A DNA stretch of 64,000 bases from Loxodes magnus (GCA_946699065.1 CAMPDV010000860.1:1-64000); one strand, 5' to 3'; positions 39,860 through 52,183 are shown, counted from the first letter of the stretch. Program-made: numbers and translations. The notes: generated from the letters alone by a model not told the origin.

Positions 39860-41640
39860 AATCAAAAATAAATCCATTGATTCATGGAAGAATTTATTTT
39901 TAAAAAACATTCTAATCTAACTCAATAATAAATAAATCTTAGTAATTAAAAAATAGATAAAATATAAGATAGTATTTAGGAAATTAAAGATTATCAACTC
40001 TCATATTTATAAGGATTTTATCTTTTTACCATACAAGAAATACAAGAAATTATAAAAGAAATTACAAATGGAAAAGCAGCTGTTTCAGCTTGAATAAAAG
40101 GTGAACTTCTGAAATATGGTGGATAATATTTGTTAATAATTCTTCACTCTTTTCTGAATAATATGTTAAGATTTGTAAGAATCCCTTAGGAATTAAATAC
40201 ATTGTCGGTAATTCCAATATTAAAAAAAGGAAATAAAGATGACTGGAAAAACTGACTACCTATTTCTCTTATTAATATTATTATTAAACTATATGATAAA
40301 GCTTTAGCAAAAAGACTATAAAATCTGATTTATTAGAGAAATTTGATTCACCCTTCATAAATAGGATTTATAAAAATCAGATAAACAACTTAATAAATTT
40401 GAATAATATAACAAATAATTGATAACTATCGGAAACGTGCTAAAGGTAAGTATTTTTACATAAACTCACTTAAAGATCAAAGTTATCAAATCTGAATGCA
40501 TCTAAATTTTAAAGAAACATTAGAAATAATAAAATTTAAATTTATGATTAGATAATTAACCAAATATTTAAAAGGAACTAGTAACATATTTAGATGTAAT
40601 GCTACATTAGAAGAAGAATTTTAATCCTCATTGTAGAGAAGTCGCGCTCAAGTATTTAGCTGCAATGAAAAAAGCTGTTTTTTAACTAATGAGATATAAG
40701 AATGTGATTTCTTGGCATTTTAAAACTTTATGCAAACTTTTTACACTACCTAAAGTAGAATATGGAGGAGAGCTAGCACCATGGTGTATTCAAAAAGGAA
40801 TAACTGGAGTTTTGAATAGAATTGAATCAAGTATGAGAATGATTTAAAGAAAAGCATTTTAAGCAGCAACTTCAACATTAATAAGTTATGTTTCATAGAT
40901 TTAAACTGGTTATCTTTCAAACACATTATGGCAATAAATTTGTTTAAATTCTATTATAAAATGAAATAAGAAAGTATTGATTTTTCAACATCGACAATAG
41001 GCTCTCTTTTCGTTACCAACTGAAAAAAATAATTTCAATGCTATGATCTAGTTTAGCAATTATCAGACCTCTATAGTATAGACCTGTAGAATTCCAAGAT
41101 TAGTACAAATTAACAAATTTTTACTAAATATATAAGAGACAAAATACAACAATATTTCGATAATATAGCTTCTCAAAAGTTTAAGAGAATGAAAAAAGTT
41201 AAAATATATACTAAGCAGTTTCGTATCTTAACTAATTTCCAGTAATTACTTACACTAAGTTGAACAAATAATTTAGATAAGAAATTATTAGTATATATAA
41301 ACTTAGAACCCAATCTTATAATTTTAGAAAAGATCTTTAAGATCGTCATTATCCTATTGATAATCCCTACTGTATGTGTGAAGAGTATGATGCATTCAAG
41401 CACATTTTTAGATGTATATACTATTCTAATATAAGAGATTGACTATCGTAAAAGATTGGGAATTATGAATTAAGCCGCTTTATAATATATGATTAAGGAC
41501 TTATAAACTTCTTTCCAAAGTCTTATTTGGGATATTTAGATTTATAAATAAAAGTATTTCACAAGAAACTTATATCAAGAAGATTAGAATTATTAGAAAT
41601 GGAAAAAGTAAATAAGGAAAACATAAAAGAGAGACTATAA
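39860..41640 (+). pseudogene. LINE ORF2 with reverse transcriptase remnants
   Basis: The frame contains hallmark non-LTR RT blocks: 'ITNGKAAVSAWIKGELLKYG', 'VIPILKKGNKDDWKNWLPIS' then 'LINIIIKLYDKALAKRLQN' (the K-x-G ... NWRPISLLN ... KI..K.LA.RL block) and 'HPSQIGFIKIRQT' (Q-x-GF-x3-R-T). The catalytic palm (the D of block A and the YxDD of block C) is missing: after about 40440 the frame jumps to post-RT sequence ('LPKVEYGGELAPW' near 40757). The C-terminal zinc motif 'CMCEEYDAFKHIFRC' is near 41365-41415. Trp by TGA and Gln by TAA/TAG occur inside the conserved blocks. Non-functional because of the internal deletion. Confidence 0.85.
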
Positions 41641-41769
41641 CAAGAGTAATTAAAAATTGATGAGATCAAGATTATAATTAAAAAGCATTAAAAAAATTTA
41701 CTAATGTCTATAAAAGGAAGCAATTCATGCAGTTATAGACGTCAAAAAACTCTTTTAATTTAAAATTTA

Positions 41770-42985
41770 TATAAACAGTTTCATACAATAACTCTTTCAT
41801 TAAATTGATATATTATTACTAAATAGCTTTAATTTATACCATTTATTTTTATAAATAAATATTAAAATTTAAGTTCTAAAAACTAATTAAATTGCTAATG
41901 AAGCCATTTAAAGAAATCTTTATTTAACTATAATTAATAAAACATAGATAATATAAAGGAAGAAATATTTTAAAGGAATTTAAGTTTTAAGTAAACCAAA
42001 GGAACTTTAGCTTTATTACTTTAATAATATAAAATTAAAATGATGGCAAAATATAGTTTAAAATAATCCTTTATAATAGTAAGATATTAATATTAAAAAT
42101 ACTATATAGAAAATCTAAAATAATTCAATAATTATATGCTTAGCTAGAATTAATTATCTTTGTATAATTAAAAATTAATAAAGAGGAAGCTTTTCATAAT
42201 TTTGATATGAATTTAAATAATTGGTTAACAATAAGCATTTGATTACTATATTATAAAAATATAAAAGTTCTCATTTAATAATTAATGTCTACAATAATTA
42301 AAACAATAATTTAGTAAATTAAAAAATAAATATAGTTAAACATATCTTTAGAGATAACTGTATAAAATAAAATTAATAAAGAATTATCAATAATTACAAA
42401 TTTAATGAATGTATAATTTTTAGTTCTAAGTAATATAAGTAATTATAATAATAATCTTAACTAACTTTTATTATATTTTAAAGTTAATTATAAATTATTA
42501 ATTTATATAAATTTAATTAAACTTATTATAATTATGTAAAATTAATTATTTTATAATTGTCAGTTAAATAAATTTAAATAAGCCATTATTATTAATTTGC
42601 TAATAATAAGAAAATTATACTTACATAAAATATTTAACTATAATTAAATTACTTTATTTCTTTTATTTAAAAACATATTTTAACTAAAACTATCCTTTAA
42701 TATTATAAGTGCTAAATTATTAAATTTTATTTATCCTATCATTTTTATTATTTATATATATATCAGCAATTATATTAGAAAGGCCCATATTTTAGCTTAA
42801 AATTAATAAAATAAATGATAATTATTAAAATAATTTATTTTAATTTTTAAAAATTAATAAATAAAAATCTTATTCACTATTTAAAAGTTTAAATAATAAG
42901 TAATAATAATAAACTATAAGAGTTTAAATATTTTAAATATTGAGACATAATTGTATAATTATTGCCATTTAACCATGCAAATTAC
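41770..42985. other. AT-rich DNA without recognisable feature
   Basis: Over 1.2 kb of nearly pure A/T low-complexity sequence. No gene, RNA or repeat boundary can be supported. Confidence 0.55.
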
Positions 42986-43344
42986 GCTAAATTTAAAAGT
43001 TTCTATATTTCATTCATGATTCTCTTTCACACTCATCTTGATAAAGAAATTTTAACTCATTAAATCTGTTTATGGGTTTTTAATATAATCTATTTTCTAT
43101 TCACTCTAGTTCTTAAAAATCTTTAATGGTCTTCTAAATATTATTGATGAAATATTTTTATGTACTTATCTAATTTAATTATCTTATCTTTTGTAAACTA
43201 TTTATTAATATAGTTTTGGTCTTGTAAAACAAGTCTTTTACACTATTTTCCGTTAATTATTTTAAGTTTTTAAAAATTGTTTAAAATATCTGTAGAAAGA
43301 TTACGCTTGAAAATGTGCTCAAATGTATCAAATTCCTATCTACT
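42986..43344 (-). pseudogene. Downstream part of candidate host gene split by G5
   Basis: Minus-strand frame with balanced composition ('ENSVKDLFYKTKTILINSLQ', 'IKDFQELEWIENRLYQKP', 'YQDECERESWMKYRNF'). It is in phase with 44321-44690 if element G5 and one TSD copy are removed: both sides read 'INFAQ' at the junction. No family recognised; 3' end unknown. Confidence 0.4.
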
Positions 43345-43358
43345 TAAGCAAAGTTTAT
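43345..43358. repeat. TSD of element G5 (left copy)
   Basis: TAAGCAAAGTTTAT, perfectly repeated at 44307-44320. Confidence 0.88.
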
Positions 43359-44306
43359 ATATATATTACTAAATTAAAAAATTTAAATTGGAGTTTAGTG
43401 AACTTGGAGGACTTTCAACCTTGTGTTCACAGGACCAGTTTGATAACCTGGCTGGAACCAGCTCCCTTCAGAACTCTTTCTTCAGTCGCCTTGGATTGTG
43501 TACCACTTCGGTTTGTAAATTTGACCTCCTGACGGATAAAATTAGTTACAGAATTCTCGTCTAATCTTATCCTAATATTAGTACTATTATTTTTCTTATT
43601 ATTTTCTATTCCAGTACTATTATTTAATTAATTTCAATTTCGAACATTGTCTATATTTATGTCCAGTTTTTTTGCATACAAAGCATCTTGGTTTATTACT
43701 AATTCATTTCTTGTCTGGACTCCTCGGTAAATTAGTAGCTCCTTCTATGTCCATTGGATCTTGAATTGTCCTAACTTTGAATTCCTACTACTGTTGCTAC
43801 TTGCTGTTCTCTTCAAGCACAGTTGTTCTCTGCTGTAGCAATCCCATTTCCCTGAAGAAAGTGTTTTGCTCTCGATCGTAGTCTTCCCAGAAGCTTTCTT
43901 TCCATTCCTTGAGCTCAGTAACTTGATTTTTTAGAGCTCTATTCTCTAATCGTAGCCTCTTTACTTCCTCTTTCAGGTCAGAGAATGCGACTAAAATTTA
44001 TGCCTGTTCTTCCTGGAACTGTGGCATCGCAAACTCTCGCACGGCTGCTGCTTCTTGCGTCTCCAGCACCTTTCTAGGTCCTTCCTCTTCAGTTGGTGTC
44101 ATCGGGGTAGCCTTTTGGCGCTTTTGTCCCATCTTAGTGGTTGGCCTGGAAGTTCCTAGTTGAGTCTATTATTCTTGAAGGTTTTGAGAATAAGATTATT
44201 TCTAAGAAGAAGATGTGTGAGTTAAAGATGAGGGTTCTTACTTTCTCTCCCCTTTTTAGGAGGTGGTATAAAAGCCTTTCTTGAACCCTTCTACCATTTT
44301 TTCCTC
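43359..44306 (-). mobile_element. Gag-only retroelement G5, complete, with TSD
   Basis: 948 bp between perfect 14-nt TSDs. The minus strand carries one intact Gag-like ORF (43482-44297) and only ~120 bp of 3' sequence, with a CTGGTTCCAGCCAG hairpin-like stretch overlapping the ORF end and an AT-rich 3' tail. There is no RT or endonuclease, so it is non-autonomous. It is inserted in a candidate host coding frame. Confidence 0.85.
43482..44297 (-). CDS. Gag-like zinc-knuckle protein (G5), intact
   Basis: ATG 44297 to TGA 43482-43484 is exactly 272 codons with one internal TGA read as Trp ('KKWISNKPRCF'). Order: 'MVEGFKKGFY' N-terminus shared with G1; a Ser/Thr/Gln-rich stretch; a coiled coil with a leucine heptad ('EEVKRLRLENRALKNQVTEL', residues ~105-125); 'DPMDIE'; a canonical CCHC knuckle 'CFVCKKTGHKYRQC' (43643-43686); 'SGGQIYKPKWY'; end. 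The gene fills almost the whole element and is GC-richer than its surroundings, suggesting recent activity. Probable RNA-binding/chaperone ORF1 protein. The best-preserved Gag in the window. Confidence 0.85.
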
Positions 44307-44320
44307 TAAGCAAAGTTTAT
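44307..44320. repeat. TSD of element G5 (right copy)
   Basis: Second copy of TAAGCAAAGTTTAT, identical to 43345-43358. Confidence 0.88.
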
Positions 44321-44690
44321 TGAATTGATTTTTGATATATCGATGATTCAGTTCATATTAAAAATTATAAATATAAGTAATTAGATTTTAGATTGAAATA
44401 GTTTCTTAAATTAGATGTCTATCGTATTTAGCGTATATTATTAAAGAGTAAACGTTTTATATATTTCTTATTAAATCAGCAAATCATTTTGCTGTTGATA
44501 TGACTTCATTTCTTTAAAGGGATTCTTAGAATAAACAATTTATTTAAATATTGCTATGCTTATTAAACTCTTTGAAATCATCAACTATAATATCTATTTG
44601 CAAATATTCATAAGTAAGCAAGGTTTCGATTATCTTGACAACTCTTCATTTTTAAAAAATAGTTATCTTAATTCAGATTTATTTCTTTGA
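44321..44690 (-). pseudogene. Upstream part of candidate host gene split by G5
   Basis: Minus-strand frame ('NPFKEMKSYQQQNDLLIQQE', 'IIDISKINSINFAQ') that runs into the TSD and continues in the same frame at 43344. Start not identified; no domain recognised. Confidence 0.35.
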
Positions 44691-46596
44691 TTTGATTTTG
44701 AGAATAAAGATTAAATGGGGTAATTTTTATCTTTTTACTAAGTAGAATTATTTTTGTTAAATTGGAGCTATCATTGTTGATATTAAAATGAAAGGTAAAA
44801 ATAAACTAGTATTCCCAACACTAGTGCAATATTTTATGACTTATAGATAGCTAATCTAAAACTTTCTCTTACACATGTTGTTCTTATGTTAAAATACTAT
44901 TTTAGGAAATAATAGTATGTTTCATTATAGTAAAGCAAATAATTAAATTAACGGTTTATTAAGGAGGAAACTTTGAAGCAAACATTTTAAATTTCTAAAT
45001 TTTAATTTTAGAAGTACCCTTATAACTATTGCTTCTTTTTCTTATTTAAGAAATAGAAGTGGTTAGAGTACAGGTTTGATATTAATAGGAATAAAGTAAA
45101 TGGTATTTAGTTTTTTTTAGTTTTGAATAATCTAATAACTAGGTATGGGTTTGGATTTAGTAGAAGTAAAATAGGTTATAGTTTTTGTTATAATAGTAGA
45201 ATGTAATATTTGTATGTTAAATAATAAATAGATATTATATAAGTTATTAAAGAATTAAGGAATAAGAAGTAATTTGAAATGAGTTATTTAGGTTTGTTAG
45301 TAAAAATATGTAAATAGTATATTTGATAGTAGTAATAGTAGTTTTGATAGTTACTGTTGATATAGTTAAATGTTATTTAAATAATGTTAAATGACTATGA
45401 ATTGATAAATAAATAATTAGTATATTTAATTTAAAAATAATAAAATTAATTAATTAAATTATTATTTTATCAAAAAAGATTAATTTAAATTAGTCATCAA
45501 AAATATAAAAGCATTATAAGGGATTATACTACTAATATTTTAAAACTATAAACATTATTATTCAAAATCAATATAATCATTAAATCATTAGTCTATTATT
45601 CATTAACTACTTTAAGTCAAAATACTAACTAATCATTTTATCCTTTTTAATCAAATTCAATTATCATTTATTAAATAATCCTAATTTACTTTAAATATTC
45701 AAAAATTATCACTAAATCATATTCAATTTATTAAAAAGCCTAATTTAAAACTTTCATAATCAAGGAATCCCTTTTAGAATATTTAACTATATATTAATCA
45801 AAGTATTTTAAATCTATTTTATTTATTAAACTTAAACAACTTATTTTATATTATATTTTTATTACATTTTAGCTAGTTTATACTAAATCAAATAATTATG
45901 TAGCATAAGAATTAATTATTTAATAATAATAAAACTTTAGAAATTCTTTTTTACTTAATAGATTCATTAATATCCTATAAATATTATCTCTTTTAATTTC
46001 AACCTTTTTCTATTAGAATTTATTAAGTTTTAGATATCTTTATCGCTCTATTTATTAAATTAAGATAACCTTTTAATTTTAGAATTTAAAGTCACTGGAC
46101 TTATACATTTGAATCTTTTTAGTGCAAAATTATTTAATATGAGTATCTATAAGAATGTGATTTTTTAAAACAGCAAAATTAGTCATTTTAGTAGTTGCTA
46201 TAAACTTGAAATCATAAGTTTTGCAATTTAAGGCATATACTATTTAAAATGCTCTAATATTTTTTTAAATATTTTCAAATTAAATAACATTTATTTAACT
46301 AAGATTCTGGTCTAAAAATAAATTTGTAAAAAAAGATTTAAATAATCTCAAAATATTTTCTGCCAGTTTATATACAGTCATGATATTTTTAACTTCTTTA
46401 AAAGTAAAAAAGTTTAATTTTTAATATAGTTAAAAATAAACACATCTTTATGGCCCGTTTTCTTTTGATATAGTATGTAACTATTACGTATGTGTGAATT
46501 ATTAGTAAATTAAGTTTTAAAAACTGGTTCAAATAGATACAATTTAGTTTTGAAAAATATGGGAATATACTTGAATAATGAACATCAGTCGTAAAA
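44691..46596. other. AT-rich DNA without recognisable feature
   Basis: Almost pure A/T sequence, with an A/G-biased stretch about 45040-45380 ('GTAGAAGTAAAATAGG'-like). I see no supported gene or structured element. Confidence 0.5.
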
Positions 46597-47871
46597 GAAT
46601 CTAAAAGAATATGATAAATATTATAAATGACACAATTCAATCATCAAATTATAACGAAGAAAAATGTATTGAAACAATTAAAAACTAAATATAAAATTTT
46701 ACTATTAAAAATATTTAGAATCTAATAATAAAAACTATAAATAAATAAGCCTAAACAATAAAAATATTTAGAAATGAAAATGCTATTAAAAAAAGTTTGA
46801 AAGAATTATATAAATTAAACTATTTGATTTATAATTTTTATTAAAATAGTAATATTTATTTCTATATATAACTTAAAATTATTTAAAACTATGTTAAAAT
46901 GTTTAAAAATAAAGAAAATTATTTTTAAGCTATTTAATTATATTTTTTATATACGATACATAAATTTTATACTTTCTTTTATTTCTAATTATATCTTAAA
47001 ATCATATGATATTTTGATTAAATTTTTAATCATTTTACAAATTAAATATTTTAAATTTGATATCTAAATTCTTTTTAATTTATAAAGATTTTGCTAAACT
47101 AAAGTTATATGAAAAATTAATTAAAACTATTTTATAAATATAAAAATATATTATTTTAATATATAATAAGAAATTAAATATTTTTATAATAGATAAAAAG
47201 AATCCATTCATGATTTAAAATTATTTATTATTTTCTTTATTTACTTTATAATTTCTTTGTTTAAATTTACTATCTATAAAATACATTTTTTTATAATGCA
47301 AAGACTTTAAAATGCTAGTCTCATTTTATTTTAATTTTTATATATATTTGAAAGTATGATAACCACTTGCTATAATATAATTAGAAAGAAATTCTCTTCG
47401 ATAAAAGTATAAATATTACTTATCAACTTGATAGAGTTTTTAATTTATTACAAAAGAGATTTTTATAATTAGTTTCGTCGAAAATGTTTACAAAATATTT
47501 TTAATAGAAAGGGACATTGTAAACTAAAAATAAGAAGGGATTTATACTCTATTGATATAATTATTTTATTAATTAATAATTTTTTATTATTTAATTTTAA
47601 TTATCTATTTTAAGTAAAAAAATAGCATTTTCCAATCTCTCTATAATTAGACAACTTTGATTTTAATTTTAAATTAGAAACAATTGCATTAATTATTAAA
47701 TATTAATTATTAATTATTTTTCTATGAAATTAAATTTATAAAAATAATAAATATAAGATACGTAAATAAATTATAAATACTATTATTATAATTATATTAT
47801 TTTTCGCTTATAATTTATAATCATAAATGAGAAAGTTTTATAAAATTTAATTACCAGAAATTTTTATTTTA

Positions 47872-47886
47872 ATTAAAATATTTAAA
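47872..47886. repeat. TSD of element G6 (left copy)
   Basis: ATTAAAATATTTAAA, repeated at 48604-48618. The empty site is visible in copy B near 22370. Confidence 0.85.
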
Positions 47887-48603
47887 AATAGGAGGAAGAA
47901 ATAGATTATAAGTAATTGGCTTTAAGTTTAGTCAAATAGGTTGCGAAATTGAAATAGGAAATTTAATAGCTCAGAATGTATGATGAAACGGAAGCTTAAC
48001 TATCTGATTAGCGAGCTGTTAACTCTGAACGAGAACTGCAAGCAATATGGAACATGATATAAGAGCAGTCCCGTCTATAGACTATGACCAATGGTAAGAT
48101 TGACGATATTTTAAAAGCAGTTTCTATGGCAAAAATTTAAAATGATCCTCTATTAGCTGTTAAGCCAGTTACGATGGAAATAGAATCAGTTTAACCTTTC
48201 AGCTAAAATTTTCAGAGTTAGACCAAGGAAAAACCTGTAAGGAAATGCTTTCAATGTGGTAGCATTTGACATTTATATCGTTAATGCAATAAGTTTAGGT
48301 AGGTTCAACATTAATATTGGAAGAAGTAGTATTGGCTTCAGCAGAACTACCTAGCAGAGTAAAGAGCTAGAACAATATTTTAAAAAGTAAAGTTAAACAA
48401 AATGTATTGTAACCCGAATGGTTATGTGTATAAAGTTAAGGTTTAAAACCCATGAAACTACCCTCAAGGCAACAAATGTCCCTAGTTGCAAAGCTGGAAG
48501 GAAAACCAGTTTGATAAACCCATCCAAAAGTAGATAGTATGTAAAAAATTCAGTTCGAGTTCGAATTGAAAACCTTTCTAACGTTTATTAACTTTATAAC
48601 TTT
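47887..48603 (+). mobile_element. Gag-only retroelement G6, 5'-truncated, with TSD
   Basis: 717 bp between 15-nt TSDs. The Gag frame is open from the very first bases with no ATG, so the copy is 5'-truncated as in target-primed reverse transcription. The 3' end has a hairpin TTCAGTTCGA/TTCGAATTGAA near 48550 and a tail 'TATTAACTTTATAACTTTA', similar to the tails of family M. Confidence 0.88.
47890..48560 (+). pseudogene. Gag-like zinc-knuckle protein (G6), 5'-truncated
   Basis: The frame begins inside a coiled coil ('VKQVAKLKQEIQQLRMYDE') and continues 'GKIDDILKAVSMAKIQNDP', then 'MEIESVQP', a CCHC knuckle 'CFQCGSIWHLYRQC' (48246-48287, Trp by TGA), a basic stretch with 'QYWKKQYW', and 'CNPNGYVYKVKV', the shared C-terminal motif. 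It stays in one frame throughout. No start codon remains. Closest in this window to G1 (same Trp-His in the knuckle). Confidence 0.75.
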
Positions 48604-48618
48604 ATTAAAATATTTAAA
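48604..48618. repeat. TSD of element G6 (right copy)
   Basis: Second copy of ATTAAAATATTTAAA. Confidence 0.85.
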
Positions 48619-49467
48619 TAATATTAAATTTTAAATAAGCAAGAATGATATTAAAATTTACTATAATTTATATTTTATTTTCTTAATACAAATTTATCAA
48701 AAAGTTTAATTTAATTTAATTTAATTTATTTATTGTTCTTAAATAACCTTTAAATCTTCTTTTAATAAAAAATGGTTCTAATTTCATATTTTTTATTTAT
48801 AGGCATATTTTAATCAATAATATAAAAAAATAAATAAGCTTTTAATTCAAAATTCTAATTAATTTTGCTACTTTACTTAATATTTAAAGTTAGAATGCTA
48901 ATATTTAAATAATTAAATTATTTTAAAAAAATGAAGCTGGATTTCATATTAAGTTTAGAAAATAAAAAATTAAATAATTCTTACTTATTTATTCAAATAT
49001 TGAAAAGTTTCCACTTAAGTAGAAGTTTAAAATTTGAAACTAATAAAAAAATTAGTAATTTTAACATAAAATACTTCCATAAGGATGAAAAATAGCCTAT
49101 CTTCGAATAGGCTGATTTAAAAAAAAATTGAGAGTTAGAGAATTTTTTAGCATTTTTAATTTTTTATATTTTGTAATTGAAAGTTTCTAAGAATAATAAT
49201 TTTTATGTTGAATTTCTTTATTTAAAAAGTCAATCAATGCTAGATTTGTAAAATTTTTTATTCTTTAATATTTATCTTAGACACAAATATTGTTAAATAT
49301 AAAATTTTAAATTATAATTTTTTTTAATTTTTCAATTAATTAATTTATACTTTTTTTCTCCTTTAGCAATTCTTTTAAATAATTTAATGAAGTTGATAGT
49401 ATCAATTAAATAATTAGTAAATTTTATATTCATTTTTTATAGAAAAATTTAATTTCTTAAGTTTTCC

Positions 49468-49485
49468 TTATAAATTTTAATTTAA
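49468..49485. repeat. TSD of SINE-like element S2 (left copy)
   Basis: TTATAAATTTTAATTTAA (18 nt), perfectly repeated at 49801-49818. Copy B shows the uninterrupted site near 23245. Confidence 0.88.
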
Positions 49486-49800
49486 TTTAATTTAATTTTA
49501 AACTAAAAGAGTTTTTGGACTGCAACTTCTTGCAGTTTAACGACCCCAACACTCCCTTCATGGGATAACGGGGATATCCTGTTGCTTTCGAAAAGCAGCT
49601 GCCAGGGAGCTCCATCGCTATGGGCAGCCAGGCTTCAAGCCCCTACCAGGAGTGGATAATCAAGAGGAAGGCGTTCCCTTGCAAAGGTTGACTTTGACCA
49701 GGGACTTTCTCAGCGACAGGAAAGGAACTTGTTCCTAGCCATAAAACCAGAAAGTATGATTCAGAAGGTCAATCTCAGCTCCCACCATCTTTTTAATTAT
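49486..49800 (+). mobile_element. SINE-like structured element, copy S2
   Basis: 315 bp, homologous to S1. Stem 1 is CTGCAA/TTGCAG (GGAAA/TTTCC in S1) and stem 2 is GTTGCTTT/AAAGCAGC (GCTGTGCT/AGCACAGC in S1), so paired changes keep both hairpins. The most conserved core is 'CAGCCAGGCTTCAAGCCCCT'. A second conserved block is 'GACTTTCTCAGCGACAGGAA', followed by GGAAC..GTTCC. It ends 'ACCATCTTTTT'. No ORF is conserved with S1, so it is a non-coding RNA retroposon. Its parent RNA is not recognised (not tRNA, 5S or 7SL by eye). Confidence 0.85.
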
Positions 49801-49818
49801 TTATAAATTTTAATTTAA
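49801..49818. repeat. TSD of SINE-like element S2 (right copy)
   Basis: Second copy of the 18-nt TSD. Confidence 0.88.
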
Positions 49819-52183
49819 CTTTTAAAAATATTTTACTACATTTCTAAGGTTAAAATATAGATTACATAATTTATTATATGTTTTATCTAAACATTAATAA
49901 AATATTTAAAATATTTATTTAAAATATCATTTAAAATTATAAATTTTCTTAATATTTTTAAATTATATTTAATTAATGTTTTTACATTTACTTTGGTTTT
50001 TTATAAAATATTAAGAGATTTTATATAATAAATTATTTTAAATTTTTATTAAACAAATAGAAAAACATTAATTTTCCTTATTTTAATTTAAAATATTATT
50101 CTTCATTAATAAGAAATGCAATCACAGTTTTATTAAATATTTTATCTAGAGGATAAGATAATTTCTTATTAGTATCTAATTAAACCTACTTTTAACTAGT
50201 TAAAATACTTAGAATATTTGCAAGTACAGTAAAGTAAAAAGGAATTTTCTTTTAAGTTTTTATGAATTAATATAATTAAGTGAGTTAGTGAAGGAGGCTA
50301 TAATATATTAAACACTTGATTTTAAGATAAATAGAGGATTTTAGATATATGAATAAATTACTCTATAGAAGATTTAAATTAGCTTTTCTTTATTTAATTA
50401 TATAAAAGAATAATGTTTTCTCTTTACTATTTATTTTAGTACATATAATTACCTAAATGCTTTATAGAACTAGTATCATTAATACTTTAAATTTAATATA
50501 TTCTTATACTCACTAAAAATTATAAACTTAGATAAATTAAGACTAAATATTTTACAAAATGTACTTTTTTATCAGTTTTCCAAACGAAAGTTAATTACAA
50601 AAGATAGTTAATAAAAAGGAATATATAAATATAATTTAAATTTAGGAAAATTATAAATAATCTAAAATTCAAACTTATTTTATTGCCTAAGTTTCAAATA
50701 ATTCTATAACTATCTATATCATCTTTTTATATTTTAATCTTTTGTAATAAGATTAATAAATGATGATGTGCTATAAAGCAAAACATGAAGAATTGTTTAT
50801 TAGGAACAGAAAGATATAGAATAATAGTAGACTAATAAAATGTATTAAGAGTAAATAATAATCTGTTAGATTAATTTTAAATAACTTATACTAGCTAATC
50901 TAATACTTATATTATCTCATACTTATTACAAAGAAGCATATTATGTTAAGTTTACTCTTTCAATTAATTCAGAAAATAATAATAGAAGATATTTAAAATA
51001 TGCTTTCTTTCTTTAAAAAACTTATAATTTTATTTATATAAAACAACTAATTTTAAGAAAGAGAGTATTAATAGGGGTAACAATATAATATAGATTTGTA
51101 TATAATAATAGATTTAAGTTTTTATCTTTAAATAATCTAGAATAATTTAGGTATTATTAATTTGAAATTATAATTACAAAAATAACATAAATAATAAATA
51201 TTAGTTTGCTATAAAAAGAGGAAGTTATCTAAATGTATTAATTATAACTAATATAATATCTTTATTAATTAAAGAGAAATTAATTAATAACTAATAAAGC
51301 TAAAAGGATAAAATATTAAGTATTTAATAGACATAATTAAACATATTAAAGCTTATTTTAATAATAAATATTACTATTTAATAATTGTAAGATAAAGATA
51401 GTGATACACCATTTCTAGTTAGTTTAAATATTTACTTTCTACTACTTATATTTATTACATTTATATAACTTACTTAGAATCAACATTAAAATAAATTATA
51501 TTAGTTTATTATTTTAAGAGATACCTTTATAAGTAAAAAGTTTTAATGAAATAGTAGTAAGAAAATGGACAATTAAAAGAGTTTATCTTATAAATACTAA
51601 AAATGATTTATTTTAAATAATTTGATGTTTTTTAATATTTATTCAAACTAATTAATAAGAAACTTATTTTATTTTATTTATTTAATTAGTAAATAGCTTA
51701 AATAAATAATTTTTTGGGTTAAATGTAAGTGAAAATAATAATTAATAACAGTATTTTTTAAAAGAATTGTAATATTTTATTTATCATTTAAAAGGGTCTA
51801 CAACGAAATAAGGTTTTTTTATTAAGAGTCTTTGATTTAAAGCACAAATAAGTAGTAACTAATTAAATGCATATTAAAGTTATTATAATAAGGATATAAT
51901 TCTTCGTTATAAACTTTTGATAAAATAAATTATCCTTTTATTTAAAAGTAAAAAGAAATAAAATAATTCAAATTGTAAAAGTTTGTACAGTATTAGTTTA
52001 ATATCTGCCTTTTTTTAAGAAAAATATAATTTTTAAATCAATGCTTTAGAAAGATACTTATAAATATGCTTAATAAATAAATAATAAATTGTTTAATTGT
52101 ATTGAAATTAAGTCAGTAAAATTTATTGAGTTTATTGAGTTATTTTAATTAAAAAGTTATAGAAGTAAATTATAAAAATTAAA

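Noticed and set aside
43359-44306. LTR retrotransposon interpretation of the Gag elements
   Set aside because: There are no long terminal repeats. TSDs are 14-15 nt and variable in sequence, copies are 5'-truncated and tails are AT-rich, all of which fit LINE-type integration.
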